DNA of 64,000 bases from Streptomyces sp. NBC_01353 (GCF_036237275.1 NZ_CP108352.1:6758001-6822000), one strand, 5' to 3'. Shown: positions 25,693 to 35,211, numbered from the stretch's first letter. The notes: generated from the sequence alone by a model not told the origin. Translations and numbers: made by a program.

Positions 25693-26583
25693 GTGAGGAT
25701 CAAGCGCACCACCCCCACGAGAACCGTCCGACTGCTCGCCGTCGCCACCGGCCTCGCCGCCGCGGCCGCGGTCGCCGTCCCCGCCGCGAACGCCGACACC
25801 GCACAGACCTTCGGCGCGACGCAGCTCGCCGCCGCGGGCGACGCCGTGCTCGCCGCCGACGTGGCCGGAACCGCCTGGCACGTCGACCAGGCCACCAACA
25901 CCCTGGTCGTGACCGCCGACTCCACCGTGTCGCAGGCCGAGATCACCAAGATCAAGCGCCAGGCGGGCGCCAACGCCGGCGCGATCCGCGTCGAGCGCAG
26001 CCCCGGAAAGTTCAACAAGCTGATCTCCGGCGGCGACGCCATCTACGCCAGCAGCTGGCGCTGCTCCCTCGGCTTCAACGTCCGCGACAGCGCGGGCAAC
26101 TACTACTTCCTCACCGCCGGACACTGCACCGACGGTGCGGGCACCTGGTACTCCAACTCCGGTCGGACCACCGTGCTCGGCTCCACCTCGGGATCCAGCT
26201 TCCCGACCAACGACTACGGCATCGTCCGGTACACCAACAGCTCCGTCACCAAGTCCGGCACGGTCGGCAGCGTCGACATCACCAGCGCGGCCAACGCCAC
26301 CGTCGGCATGTCCGTGACGCGCCGCGGCTCCACCACCGGCACCCACAGCGGTTCGGTGACCGGCCTCAACGCCACGGTCAACTACGGCGGCGGCGACATC
26401 GTGTACGGCATGATCCGCACCAACGTGTGCGCCGAGCCCGGCGACTCCGGCGGTCCGCTCTACTCGGGCAGCCGCGCCATCGGCCTCACCTCCGGCGGCA
26501 GCGGCAACTGCTCCTCGGGCGGTACGACCTTCTTCCAGCCGGTCACCGAGGCGCTGAGCGCCTACGGAGTCAGCGTGTACTAG
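25693..26583 (+). CDS. Secreted streptogrisin-type serine protease (S1E) preproprotein
   Basis: This encodes 296 residues. It has a signal peptide (to about residue 34), an alpha-lytic-type propeptide (about 35-110), and a 186-residue mature protease starting at ISGGDAIY. The catalytic triad is H144 (TAGHC), D174 (TNDYGIV) and S252 (GDSGGP). Disulfides C124-C145 and C246-C273 match streptogrisins A and B. The propeptide would act as a folding chaperone before self-cleavage. GTG 25693 is chosen, with GGAGG nine bases upstream; ATG-proximal sequence further upstream has no signal peptide. Two hairpins follow. Confidence 0.95.
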   Translation: MRIKRTTPTRTVRLLAVATGLAAAAAVAVPAANADTAQTFGATQLAAAGDAVLAADVAGTAWHVDQATNTLVVTADSTVSQAEITKIKRQAGANAGAIRVERSPGKFNKLISGGDAIYASSWRCSLGFNVRDSAGNYYFLTAGHCTDGAGTWYSNSGRTTVLGSTSGSSFPTNDYGIVRYTNSSVTKSGTVGSVDITSAANATVGMSVTRRGSTTGTHSGSVTGLNATVNYGGGDIVYGMIRTNVCAEPGDSGGPLYSGSRAIGLTSGGSGNCSSGGTTFFQPVTEALSAYGVSVY

Positions 26584-26584
26584 C

Positions 26585-26601
26585 CGGAGGCGGCGCCTCC
26601 G
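26585..26601 (+). terminator. Short hairpin after the protease gene
   Basis: CGGAGGC and GCCTCCG form a 7-bp stem with the loop GGC, starting two bases after the stop codon. It may act with the larger hairpin at 26623. Confidence 0.5.
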
Positions 26602-26622
26602 TAGCACGATGATCCGAACGAT

Positions 26623-26659
26623 GTCAGGTCCCCGGGCACGCCGTGCCCGGGGACCTGAC
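26623..26659 (+). terminator. Strong hairpin terminator after the protease gene
   Basis: A perfect 17-bp stem (26623-26639 with 26643-26659) has a 3-base loop. It lies 40 bases after the protease stop and ends 27 bases before the next gene, separating the two transcription units. Confidence 0.85.
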
Positions 26660-26686
26660 GCATGGACTCGTGGCGGGGGAGAGCGC

Positions 26687-27385
26687 GTGACGTCAAGGCC
26701 CGGAGCGATACACGCCTCACGCGCCCAGCGCCGCGTCCGGCGCAGTCCGCTGCTCTACACGGCGCCGATCGTGCTGCTCGTGCTGCTCACCGCCGTCCTC
26801 GGCTGGGAGATCGTGCGCGCCAACATGACGGAGGAGGCCAGGACCGACTGGCCCTGGCGGCTGCAACTCCTGGACATGGAGCCGCTGGGCAGCCTGCTCG
26901 CGGTCGCCGCGGCCGCGGTTCTGGGACGGGCGCAGTACGCCCGCACCGTACGGCCCTACCTCGGGCTGCGGGCCGACTGGGCGAGCGGGAACCTGGGGAG
27001 CGGCGCGGCCGAATGGCGGGTCGGACTGCTCAACGGAGGGCAGCACACCGCCGTGATCGAGGGGTACGAGTGCGGGGTCGTCCTTCCCGGAGAGTCCGCC
27101 CCCGCCTCCTGGACCGATGTCGCCGGCGCGGTGGACGTGCTGACCGCGGCCGGACTGATCGTCAAGGAGGACTTCCAGATCGTCTCCTTCGGCCGGTTCC
27201 CGCTGGTGGGCACGGGAAGTTACGACACCCTGACGGTCGCCTCCTTCTCCCGGCGCTTCGTCGCCGAGGTCGACGCCTTCTACATCCGGGTGCGGGTCGT
27301 CGACACGGCGGGCGACAGCCATGAGCGGATCATGAACTGTCTCGAGGGCGCCCGGGCGAGCGGCTACGCGCCGCCGTCCGCCTGA
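26687..27385 (+). CDS. Conserved membrane protein of unknown function
   Basis: This encodes 232 residues with two N-terminal membrane helices (about 21-43 and 66-84). A soluble beta-rich C-terminal domain follows (WRVGLLNGGQHTAVIEGYECGVVL). GTG 26687 follows GGGGGAGAG. The frame is open further upstream, but that part is the terminator hairpin. I do not recognise a family. The last 22 bases overlap the end of the convergent hydrolase gene. Confidence 0.8.
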   Translation: MTSRPGAIHASRAQRRVRRSPLLYTAPIVLLVLLTAVLGWEIVRANMTEEARTDWPWRLQLLDMEPLGSLLAVAAAAVLGRAQYARTVRPYLGLRADWASGNLGSGAAEWRVGLLNGGQHTAVIEGYECGVVLPGESAPASWTDVAGAVDVLTAAGLIVKEDFQIVSFGRFPLVGTGSYDTLTVASFSRRFVAEVDAFYIRVRVVDTAGDSHERIMNCLEGARASGYAPPSA

Positions 27386-28245
27386 GCCCGCAGCCACTCC
27401 AGGACACGAGGCAGCGCGTACTGCGCCGCGAAATGACCGGCGCCCGGCTCCAGGACGAGGGTGGATCCGGCGATTCGTCCGGCCAGCCAACGGGTGTGGG
27501 AGGGCGGCGAGAACGCGTCGTCGAGGCCGTGCCAGAGCAGGACCGGGGTAGTCACGTCGGAGACCTCGAAGCCCCATGGCCGGGTGAAGGCCAGGCAGTC
27601 GTCGGTCCAGCCGTGGTGCGAGGTGCCGAGAGCCTCGCGGTAGGTGCCCAGCAGCGTGGCGCGCACGGCGGGGTCGGAGACGATCGGCAGGTCGTACTCG
27701 GACAGCTCCGCCCGCAGGTCCTCGATGAGCCCCTCCGGATCCTTCCGGACGGCCGCGGCCCGCGCCGCGAGGTCCTCGTCGAGCAGCTCGGGCGACTCGG
27801 TGGCCAGTCCGTACTCGCGGACGTTGAACGGTGTCATGCCGGCGAACCAGTCGAGGCCCGCCGCGTCCCGGGGCGCGATGCCCACCAGCGCAGCGGCCGC
27901 CCGGACGCGGCCGGGCAGCAGGGCGGCGCAGGCGAGCGCGTGCGGGGCGCCGCCGGAGCGTCCGACAACGGCGAAGCGCTCGACCCCCAGCGCGTCGGCG
28001 ACGGCCGCGGCGTCCCGGGCCGCGTCGGCGACGCGGCGGCCGGGGAGCCGGTCCGAGCCGCCGTACCCGGGACGGTCGTAGGCGAAGAACCGCACGTCGG
28101 GATGGTGGGTCGCGAGGTCGGGCAGCGCGGTGCCCAGCCGGCTGCCCGGCGTGCCGTGCAGCAGCAGTACGGGGGTGCCCGAGGGGTTCCCCCATTCCTC
28201 GGCCGTCAGCAGGCGGCCGTCGTCGGTGCGCACATGCTTGCCCAT
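27364..28245 (-). CDS. Alpha/beta hydrolase
   Basis: This encodes 293 residues, cytosolic. The oxyanion region is LLLHGTPGSRLG, the nucleophile elbow GRSGGAPHA gives the catalytic Ser, an acid is in HGLDDAFSP, and the His is in PGAGHFAAQ. The substrate is unknown; proline-iminopeptidase-like and epoxide-hydrolase-like enzymes share this form. It is probably monocistronic and is divergent from nothing, since a GNAT gene precedes it on the same strand 43 bases upstream. Confidence 0.92.
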   Translation of the reverse strand: MGKHVRTDDGRLLTAEEWGNPSGTPVLLLHGTPGSRLGTALPDLATHHPDVRFFAYDRPGYGGSDRLPGRRVADAARDAAAVADALGVERFAVVGRSGGAPHALACAALLPGRVRAAAALVGIAPRDAAGLDWFAGMTPFNVREYGLATESPELLDEDLAARAAAVRKDPEGLIEDLRAELSEYDLPIVSDPAVRATLLGTYREALGTSHHGWTDDCLAFTRPWGFEVSDVTTPVLLWHGLDDAFSPPSHTRWLAGRIAGSTLVLEPGAGHFAAQYALPRVLEWLRAQADGGA

Positions 28246-28288
28246 GGCCTCGCAGCGTACTGGCCGGGGTGGCCGCCCGTACCTCGTC

Positions 28289-29230
28289 TCAGAGGGTGCG
28301 GGCGAACTCCAGGCGGTCGGCGAAGTTCACGTATCCGGCTCGCTCGAAGGCCCTCGCCATCGCCACGTTGGCGGCGTCGCAGTCCCCGCGGATCTCGGTG
28401 GCGCCCGCGGCGGCCAGGACACGGGTGCCCCGGATCACGACCGAGGTCGCGTACCCCTTGCCGCGGTGGGCCGGTGCGACGCCGACGAAGCCGATCACCG
28501 GAACGCTGGGGTTCTCGGCGGGCAGGCTGATCACGGCGACGGTGCCGTCCGCGTCAAAACCGAGCTCCCACCACTCGGGCTCGTGCTTCAGCTCGGCCGT
28601 CTCCTCGAAGAGCAGCTCCGCCGCGCGCCGGGCGCCGTGCTGCCGGACGTCCGCCGCGAGCCGGGCGTCCGCGGTGTCCGCGAGCAGCTCGGCCAGGACG
28701 GCGACGAAGGGCTCGGGGCCGAGTTCGGCGAGCGAGCGGAAGGTCAGACGGGGGTCGTCGGCGGGCAGGTCGACGGGTTCGCCGGGGTTCTGGAGGCTGA
28801 ACCGGCGTCCGTCGCGGACCACTTCGTAGCCGGCGTTCCGCAGCAGCTCGCCCCGGCGCTCCGGGCCCCGCTGGAACTGCGGGGCCTGCGCGGGGGAGTC
28901 GACGACATGCTCCAGATCCGTCGCGCCCAGCTCCCTCGCCTTGGCGGCCGCCGCGTCGAGCAGCGCGGTCCCGGTCTCCGGCGAGTCCGCCGGAGCTTCG
29001 AACAGCACGACGGCGAGGGGGACTTCGTGCCCCGGTATGGTCCACAGCACCACGCTGCCGGTGAGCCGTCCGTCGCCGTCCTCGGCCACCAGACACCATT
29101 CGGGCCGGGTGCACGCGTTGTCGAGAAGCTGGGTGAGGTACGCACGGGTTGCGGCGTTGCGCTCGGTGTCACCGGAGTGCTCGACCAGGGCGGGGAGTTC
29201 GTCGGGACGGGCGGGGCGAACGAATGTCAC
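28289..29230 (-). CDS. Tandem GNAT N-acetyltransferase
   Basis: This encodes 313 residues with two GNAT folds, as in mycothiol synthase-like proteins. The C-terminal domain has the acetyl-CoA motif VIGFVGVAPAHRGKGYATSV and the NVAMARAFERAGYV motif B. The N-terminal domain (about 1-130) is degenerate. GTG 29230 gives MTFVRPARPDELP, with AAGG upstream. It has no close partner; the substrate is unknown. Confidence 0.88.
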   Translation of the reverse strand: MTFVRPARPDELPALVEHSGDTERNAATRAYLTQLLDNACTRPEWCLVAEDGDGRLTGSVVLWTIPGHEVPLAVVLFEAPADSPETGTALLDAAAAKARELGATDLEHVVDSPAQAPQFQRGPERRGELLRNAGYEVVRDGRRFSLQNPGEPVDLPADDPRLTFRSLAELGPEPFVAVLAELLADTADARLAADVRQHGARRAAELLFEETAELKHEPEWWELGFDADGTVAVISLPAENPSVPVIGFVGVAPAHRGKGYATSVVIRGTRVLAAAGATEIRGDCDAANVAMARAFERAGYVNFADRLEFARTL

Positions 29231-29327
29231 AGAGAGCCTTGTCGGTTCGGAGGGGGTCTACCTCGCGAACCTAACCGTCGAGTGGCCGACGGGCCAGGGG
29301 ATTTCGCGGTCGGTCGGCCGCGGGCTC

Positions 29328-30365
29328 TCACGCGGTGGCCGCGCCGGTCTCCTCGGCCGTCGGCTCCGGCCCCGGCTTGTGCTTCAGCGAGGACATCACC
29401 AGCGTGATCGAGCTGCCGACGACCGCCCAGGCGGAGAGCACCAGCAGCGAGCCGGTGACGTCGTTGCCCTTGAAATACGCGATCGAGCGCGCCACCCAGG
29501 TCCCGGCGCCCGGGGGCAGGGCGGGGCCGATCGCGTTCCAGAACGGTGGCAGCATCGGCAGCGGGAAGGCGCCGCCGGCGCTCGGGTTGCCCGCGACCAC
29601 GATCAGCAGGATCGCGAGACCGATGCCGACGATGCCGAAGACCGACTGCAGGGCCAGGGTCGCCGCGCCGACCGCGAAGACGACGAGGGCGCCCAGGCCC
29701 CACAGCGCCGCGACACTGCCCGGCAGGGCGCCGAGGATCGGACCCACGATGACCGCGCCGCCGAGGCCGCCGAGGATCGCGTAGACCGTGAGCACCCCGA
29801 GCCGGATGATCGCGCGCTCCGGGTTGGCGGGTCGCGCGCCCGAGCTGATGGCGAGGATCGCGGCACAGATGTAGCCGCCGACGCACCAGCCGACGACCAG
29901 GTAGAAGGCAGAGAGGCCGTCGAAGTCCTCGGGAGAGGCGGGGGCCACGTCGACGGTCCTGATGGTGCGCTGGTTGGCGCCCTCGAGCCTGGTGAAGAGG
30001 GTGTCCAGGGCGGAGGAGAGCACGGTGCCGCCGCCGGAGGCGACGAGCAGGGTGTCGGTGGTCCTGGCCGGGTGCACCACCAGGGCGCCGTCGATCTCCC
30101 GGTTCAGGATCTGCTTCCGGGCCTCGGCCTCGTCCGTGACCGTGCGGGGGTCCAGCGGCTCGCCCGGGAGTCCCTCCAGCTGCCCGACGAGCTGGGCGGA
30201 GACCTGCGGCGGTGCGACCACACCGAAGGGCACGTCCCTCGGCTTCGGGTTGTGCAGCGCCCCGACGTACGAGGTGATGAACAGCAGCTGGAGGGCGAAC
30301 ACACCGATGACGAGCAGGGCTGCTCGCGGGGTGACGGCACTCTTCAGTTCAGCGGCGAGACTCAT
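29328..30365 (-). CDS. DUF3533-like membrane protein (ABC-2/YhgE-type)
   Basis: This encodes 345 residues. A first membrane helix (about 16-37) is followed by an extracytoplasmic domain of about 140 residues, and then by five more helices, a layout shared with YhgE/Pip and DUF3533 ABC-2-type permease proteins. No ATPase gene is adjacent. ATG 30365 is chosen over an in-frame upstream start at 30446 because the first helix then begins at residue 16 and GGAG lies upstream. The gene is divergent from dnaE2. A role in export of small molecules is only inferred. Confidence 0.78.
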   Translation of the reverse strand: MSLAAELKSAVTPRAALLVIGVFALQLLFITSYVGALHNPKPRDVPFGVVAPPQVSAQLVGQLEGLPGEPLDPRTVTDEAEARKQILNREIDGALVVHPARTTDTLLVASGGGTVLSSALDTLFTRLEGANQRTIRTVDVAPASPEDFDGLSAFYLVVGWCVGGYICAAILAISSGARPANPERAIIRLGVLTVYAILGGLGGAVIVGPILGALPGSVAALWGLGALVVFAVGAATLALQSVFGIVGIGLAILLIVVAGNPSAGGAFPLPMLPPFWNAIGPALPPGAGTWVARSIAYFKGNDVTGSLLVLSAWAVVGSSITLVMSSLKHKPGPEPTAEETGAATA

Positions 30366-30436
30366 GCCCCCACGCTCCGGGGCGGGTGGTGTTTGCGCAG
30401 GTGGGATAGGTCCGAACGGATGATGCGCGCGGCGTA

Positions 30437-30452
30437 TCGTACGCACGTTCGA
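30437..30452. promoter_or_regulatory. LexA-type SOS box upstream of dnaE2
   Basis: TCGTACGCACGTTCGA matches the actinobacterial LexA pattern TCGAACNNNNGTTCGA at all but one position; the right half GTTCGA is perfect. A -10 of the form TAGGGT (30460-30465) begins eight bases downstream, so bound LexA would block the promoter. The dnaE2 start is at 30515. DnaE2 is a known SOS gene in mycobacteria. Confidence 0.7.
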
Positions 30453-30514
30453 AATGGGTTAGGGTGAGGAGGAGGGGGTGGGAACGTACGTACGAATCGA
30501 TGCGGGAGGTGCAC

Positions 30515-33500
30515 ATGCCGGGGTTCGCGCATCTGCACACCGCATCGGGCTTCTCCCTGCGCTACGGCGCCTCGCACCCCGAGCGGCTGGCCCAGCGCGC
30601 CGCCGAACGTGGCATGGACGCCCTGGCGCTCACGGACCGGGACACGGTCGCGGGCGTGGTCCGCTTCGCGAAGGCCTGCGCGGAGGCGGGGGTGCGCCCT
30701 CTGTTCGGCGTGGACCTCGCGATCGCGGATCCGGCGCCGGCGGGGCAGGGGCAGGGCGGTGGCGGTGCGCGCGTGTACGCCGTGAACGGGCTCGGCGGTG
30801 CGGGGGTGGCCGGGTCCGGCGGCTCGGGTGCGCGCGCCGCGAACGGCTCCGGCCCGGCGGGGCGCGCGTCGGACGGGTCCGTCCCGTCCGTCCCGTCAGC
30901 TTCCGGCGGTGGCGAGCCCGCCTCCGGGGCGGGAGCGGCCGGGTCCGGCGGTGGCGGAGGATCCGTCCGGGGCTCCGGTGCGGCCGGGTGGCCGGTACGG
31001 GCGGCCGGAACCTCCGCGCGGCGGGTGCCCGTGCGGGGTGGCGCCTTCGTCGACGAGTCCCCGTCCCGTGTCGTCCTCCTCGCCCGCTCCGCGGCCGGCT
31101 GGGCCGCGCTCTGCCGGATGATCACCGCCGCTCACGCGGAGGGGGAGCAGCCGCGGCTGCCCTGGGACGCCAACCACGGCGACGACCTGACCGTGCTCCT
31201 CGGCCCCGCGTCCGACGTCGGCCGGGCCCTCGCCGCCGGCCGCCCCGACCGGGCCGCCCGGCTCCTCGTCCCCTGGCGCGAGCGCTACGGCGACGCCCTG
31301 CGTCTGGAGGCGGTCCACCACGGCCGCTCCGGCACCGGGCCGGGCTCGCTCCGGCTCGCCGCCCGCACCGTCGGCTTCGCCGCCGAGCAGGGTGTCCGCC
31401 CGGTCCTCAGCAACGCGGTCCGGTACGCGGACTCCGGCCAGGGCCCCGTCGCCGACGTCCTCGACTCCGCCCGCCGTCTCGTCCCCATCGACCCCCGCAA
31501 GGAACTCGACAGTGGCGAGGCCTGGCTCAAGGGCGCCGGCGACATGCTGGCCGGCGCCGAGCGGGTCGTCGAGGCGGCCGGCTTCCGCAGGGACGCCGCG
31601 CACCGGCTGCTCGACCAGACCATGGCGGTCGCCGACGGCTGCGTGATCGACCCCCAGGACGACCTCGGCATGGGCTCCGCCCACTTCCCCGAGCCGTACC
31701 TTGTCGGCGCCGCACACCGCACCGCCCAGCGCGTGCTGGCCTCCCGGGCCTCCGCCGGCATGGTCCTGCGGGGGTACGACCGCGGTCCCGGCCGGCGCGT
31801 GTACTGGGACCGGATGCACCGCGAGCTCGACATCATCGCCCACCACGGCTTCGCCACCTACTTCCTGACGGTCGCCCAGGTCGTCGACGACGTGAAGAGC
31901 ATGGGGATCAGGGTCGCCGCGCGCGGCTCCGGTGCGGGCTCGTTCGTCAACCACCTCCTCGGCATCGCCCACGCCGACCCGGTCGAGCACGGACTCCTCA
32001 TGGAGCGCTTCCTCTCCAAGAACCGCACCGCACTGCCCGACATCGACATCGACGTGGAGTCCGCCCGCCGTCTGGAGGTCTACCGCGCGATCATGGACCG
32101 CTTCGGCACCGAGCGGGTCGCCACCGTCGCCATGCCGGAGACCTATCGGGTCCGCCACGCGGTACGGGACGTGGGCGCCGCCCTCTCCATGGATCCGGCC
32201 GAGATCGACCGGATCGCCAAGGCGTTCCCGCACATCCGGGCCCGGGATGCGCTCGCCGCCCTCGACGAACTGCCCGAGCTGCGCGAACTCGCGGGCGAGA
32301 AGCAGGCGTACGGCAAGCTCTGGGAGCTGGTCGAGGCCCTCGACGCGCTGCCGCGCGGGATCGCCATGCACCCGTGCGGGGTGCTGCTCTCGGACGCCTC
32401 GCTGCTCACCCGTACCCCTGTCGTGCCCACCAGCGGCGAGGGATTCCCCATGGCCCAGTTCGACAAGGAGGACGTGGAGGACCTCGGGCTGCTCAAGCTC
32501 GACGTCCTCGGGGTGCGGATGCAGTCCGCGATGGCCCATGCCGTCGCGGAGGTGCAGCGGGCCACGGGCGAACGGCTGGACATCGACGACCCGGCGCAGG
32601 TGCCGGCCGGCGACCCCGCGACGTACCGGCTCATCCAGTCCACCGAGACCCTCGGCTGCTTCCAGATCGAGTCGCCGGGCCAGCGCGACCTGGTCGGCCG
32701 GCTTCAGCCGGCCACCTTCCACGACCTCGTCGTCGACATCTCGCTCTTCCGGCCGGGGCCGGTCGCCGCCGACATGGTCCGCCCGTTCATCGAGGCCCGC
32801 CACGGCCGGGCCCCCGTCCGCTATCCGCACCCGGACCTGGAGGGAGCGCTGAAGGAGACGTACGGCGTCGTCGTCTTCCACGAGCAGATCATCGAGATCG
32901 TGCGGATCATGACCGGCTGCGGCCGGGGCGAGGCCGACCAGGTCCGGCGCGGGCTCTCGCATCCCGAGTCGCAGGGCCGGATCAAGATCTGGTTCGCCCG
33001 GCGGGCCGAGGAACGGGGGTACGACTACGAGGTCATCGCCCGCGCCTGGGAGATCGTGGAGGCCTTCGGCTCGTACGGCTTCTGCAAGGCGCACGCGGTC
33101 GCCTTCGCCGTTCCCACCTACCAGTCGGCCTGGCTCAAGGCGCACCACCCGGCGGCCTTCTACGCCGGGCTGCTCACTCACGACCCGGGGATGTACCCGA
33201 AGCGGCTGCTGCTCGCGGACGCGCGGCGGCGCGGGGTGCCGGTGCTGCCGCTGGATGTGAACCGGTCGGCAGCAGCCCATCGAATCGAACTGGTGTCCGG
33301 TCCGCCGAAACGGTGGGGTCTGCGGCTCGCCCTCGCCGACGTCCACGGCATCAGCGAGGCGGAGAGTGCGCGGATCGAGGCCGGCCAGCCGTACGCCTCG
33401 CTGCTCGACTTCTGGGAGCGGGCCCGCCCGCGCAAACCGGTCGCCGAACGACTTGCGCAGGTCGGCGCGTTGGACGCCTTCGGTGCCAACCGCCGTGATC

Positions 33501-34216
33501 TGCTCCTGCACTTGACCGAACTCCACCGCACCCAGCGCGGAGCCGCCTCCTACGGCGGTCAACTCCCGCTCGCCCAGGGCCGGAAGACCGCCCCCATCGG
33601 TCTGCCCGACCTCGACGAGTCGGAGCGGCTCAGTGCCGAGCTGGGCGTCCTCGGCATGGACGCCTCGCGCCACCTCATGGGCGACCACCACGCCTTCCTG
33701 CGCGAACTCGGCGTGGTCTCCGCCAAGCGGCTGCGCGAGGCCCCGCACGGGCAGACCGTGCTGGTCGCGGGCGCCAAGGCGGCCACCCAGACCCCGCCGA
33801 TCCGCTCCGGAAAGCGGGTCATCTTCACCACGCTCGACGACGGTACGGGCCTGGTCGACCTCGCCTTCTTCGACGACTCCCACGAGGCCTGCGCCCACAC
33901 CGTCTTCCACTCCTGGCTGCTCCTCGTCCGGGGTGTGGTGCAGCGGCGCGGCCCGCGCAGCCTCAGCGTGGTCGGATCCGCGGCCTGGAACCTCGCCGAG
34001 CTGGTGGAGCTGCGGGCCACCGGCGGCCTGGAAGCGGTGGGCGCACGGCTCGCGGAGCCCACGCCGACGCCCACCGGAAACGGCGACGGCGGTCGCCGGA
34101 TCACGATGGAGACCGGTTACGAGATGAACGCCTGGGCGGACCTGAAGCCGGCCGGCGAAGGCGCGGCGACGCCGGCCAGGAAGCTGTGGCACCAGAGTCC
34201 GGGGAGCGCGGGATGA
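30515..34216 (+). CDS. dnaE2: Error-prone DNA polymerase III alpha subunit DnaE2
   Basis: This encodes 1233 residues. It has a PHP domain (FAHLHTASGFS at residues 5-15), C-family polymerase core with catalytic aspartates in PDIDIDVES and KLDVLG, a helix-hairpin-helix region and a C-terminal OB domain (RVIFTTLDDGTGLVDL). DnaE2 performs mutagenic translesion synthesis with ImuB. ATG 30515 has GGGAGGT five bases upstream. A Gly/Ser/Ala-rich insert of about 105 residues (73-178) interrupts the PHP domain. A LexA-type box precedes the gene, and the Y-family gene follows by ATGA overlap. Confidence 0.95.
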   Translation: MPGFAHLHTASGFSLRYGASHPERLAQRAAERGMDALALTDRDTVAGVVRFAKACAEAGVRPLFGVDLAIADPAPAGQGQGGGGARVYAVNGLGGAGVAGSGGSGARAANGSGPAGRASDGSVPSVPSASGGGEPASGAGAAGSGGGGGSVRGSGAAGWPVRAAGTSARRVPVRGGAFVDESPSRVVLLARSAAGWAALCRMITAAHAEGEQPRLPWDANHGDDLTVLLGPASDVGRALAAGRPDRAARLLVPWRERYGDALRLEAVHHGRSGTGPGSLRLAARTVGFAAEQGVRPVLSNAVRYADSGQGPVADVLDSARRLVPIDPRKELDSGEAWLKGAGDMLAGAERVVEAAGFRRDAAHRLLDQTMAVADGCVIDPQDDLGMGSAHFPEPYLVGAAHRTAQRVLASRASAGMVLRGYDRGPGRRVYWDRMHRELDIIAHHGFATYFLTVAQVVDDVKSMGIRVAARGSGAGSFVNHLLGIAHADPVEHGLLMERFLSKNRTALPDIDIDVESARRLEVYRAIMDRFGTERVATVAMPETYRVRHAVRDVGAALSMDPAEIDRIAKAFPHIRARDALAALDELPELRELAGEKQAYGKLWELVEALDALPRGIAMHPCGVLLSDASLLTRTPVVPTSGEGFPMAQFDKEDVEDLGLLKLDVLGVRMQSAMAHAVAEVQRATGERLDIDDPAQVPAGDPATYRLIQSTETLGCFQIESPGQRDLVGRLQPATFHDLVVDISLFRPGPVAADMVRPFIEARHGRAPVRYPHPDLEGALKETYGVVVFHEQIIEIVRIMTGCGRGEADQVRRGLSHPESQGRIKIWFARRAEERGYDYEVIARAWEIVEAFGSYGFCKAHAVAFAVPTYQSAWLKAHHPAAFYAGLLTHDPGMYPKRLLLADARRRGVPVLPLDVNRSAAAHRIELVSGPPKRWGLRLALADVHGISEAESARIEAGQPYASLLDFWERARPRKPVAERLAQVGALDAFGANRRDLLLHLTELHRTQRGAASYGGQLPLAQGRKTAPIGLPDLDESERLSAELGVLGMDASRHLMGDHHAFLRELGVVSAKRLREAPHGQTVLVAGAKAATQTPPIRSGKRVIFTTLDDGTGLVDLAFFDDSHEACAHTVFHSWLLLVRGVVQRRGPRSLSVVGSAAWNLAELVELRATGGLEAVGARLAEPTPTPTGNGDGGRRITMETGYEMNAWADLKPAGEGAATPARKLWHQSPGSAG

Positions 34217-35172
34217 TCCTCTGTGTACGGTTCCGGCTGGAATCCACGGGGGAGGCGCTTCTCCCTCAACTGGTCGGGCTGCTCGGTGAGTTCACCCCGG
34301 TCGTCGAGGCCGCCCCGCCCGACACCCTGCTCGCCGACGTCCGCGGCGCGCTGCGCTACTTCGGCTGGAGCCCGGTCGAACTGGCCTCGGTGGTCCGGGT
34401 CAGGGCGCTCGCCCTGTACGGCGTCGACTGCGTCATCGGGGCCGGACCGAACCCGATGCTGGCCCGGATGGCGGCCCGCGAGGCCCGCCCCGGCGTCACC
34501 CTGGTCGTCGAGGACCCGGCCGCCTTCCTGCGGGAACGCCCGGTCGTCGCGCTCGACGGGGTCGGCCGCGCCACCGCCCGTACCCTCTGCGCGTACGGAC
34601 TCGACTCCATCGGCCGGGTCGCCGACGCGCCGCTCGCCGTGCTCCAGCGGCTCGTCGGCGCGAAGGCCGGCCGCGAGCTGGTGGAGCGGGCCCGGGGGAT
34701 CGACCGCAGCGCCGTCGTGCCGAACGCGCTCTCCCGGTCGATGGCAGCCGAACAAACCTTCTCCCAGGACGAGTTGGACCACTCGGCGCATCGCAGGGCG
34801 CTGCTCGCGCTCGCCGGGGAGCTGGGCGCCAGGATGCGTACGGAGAAGCAGGTGTGCCGCTCCCTCACGGTGACCGTGCGGTACGCGGACCGGTCCACCA
34901 CCACCCGTACCCGTACCCTGCCCGAGCCGACCGCCCACTCGGCGGCGCTCACCGCTCTCGCGTACGCGATCCTTGGCTCGTTCGGGCTGCAGCGGGCCCG
35001 GGTGCGGGGGATCGCGCTGCGTGCGGAGGGGCTCGCGCCCGCGGAGGGGGCCGCGCAACAGCTGACCTTCGACCCGGCGGACGAGAAGGCCCGTCGGATC
35101 GAGGCGGTGGCGGACCGGGCGCGGGCGAAGTTCGGCCCGGGGGCGATCGTGCCGGGCTCGCTGGCGGCCTGA
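34213..35172 (+). CDS. ImuB-like Y-family DNA polymerase homologue, probably non-catalytic
   Basis: This encodes 319 residues. Y-family traits are the finger/palm region (LADVRGALRYFG), a thumb HhH with ALDGVGRATARTLCAYG, and a little-finger domain. The acidic residues needed for catalysis are missing: the N terminus reads MILCVRFRLES where Pol IV has a DxD motif, and PDTLLADVRG stands where SxDE is expected. This fits ImuB, which recruits DnaE2 to the clamp. QLTFD near residue 287 is a candidate clamp-binding motif. No imuA gene is present. The start overlaps the dnaE2 stop as ATGA. Confidence 0.82.
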   Translation: MILCVRFRLESTGEALLPQLVGLLGEFTPVVEAAPPDTLLADVRGALRYFGWSPVELASVVRVRALALYGVDCVIGAGPNPMLARMAAREARPGVTLVVEDPAAFLRERPVVALDGVGRATARTLCAYGLDSIGRVADAPLAVLQRLVGAKAGRELVERARGIDRSAVVPNALSRSMAAEQTFSQDELDHSAHRRALLALAGELGARMRTEKQVCRSLTVTVRYADRSTTTRTRTLPEPTAHSAALTALAYAILGSFGLQRARVRGIALRAEGLAPAEGAAQQLTFDPADEKARRIEAVADRARAKFGPGAIVPGSLAA

Positions 35173-35211
35173 CGTGCACCTGTACCGCCTGCGGCTACTC
35201 CTTATTGACGA

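Noticed and set aside
26585-26659. Attenuator for the membrane-protein gene at 26687
   Set aside because: The strong 17-bp hairpin comes after the protease stop and before the next gene, so a simple terminator explains it without alternative folding.
30896-34192. 1098-residue minus-strand frame opposite dnaE2
   Set aside because: It is the usual antisense shadow of a high-GC gene; dnaE2 has all catalytic motifs.
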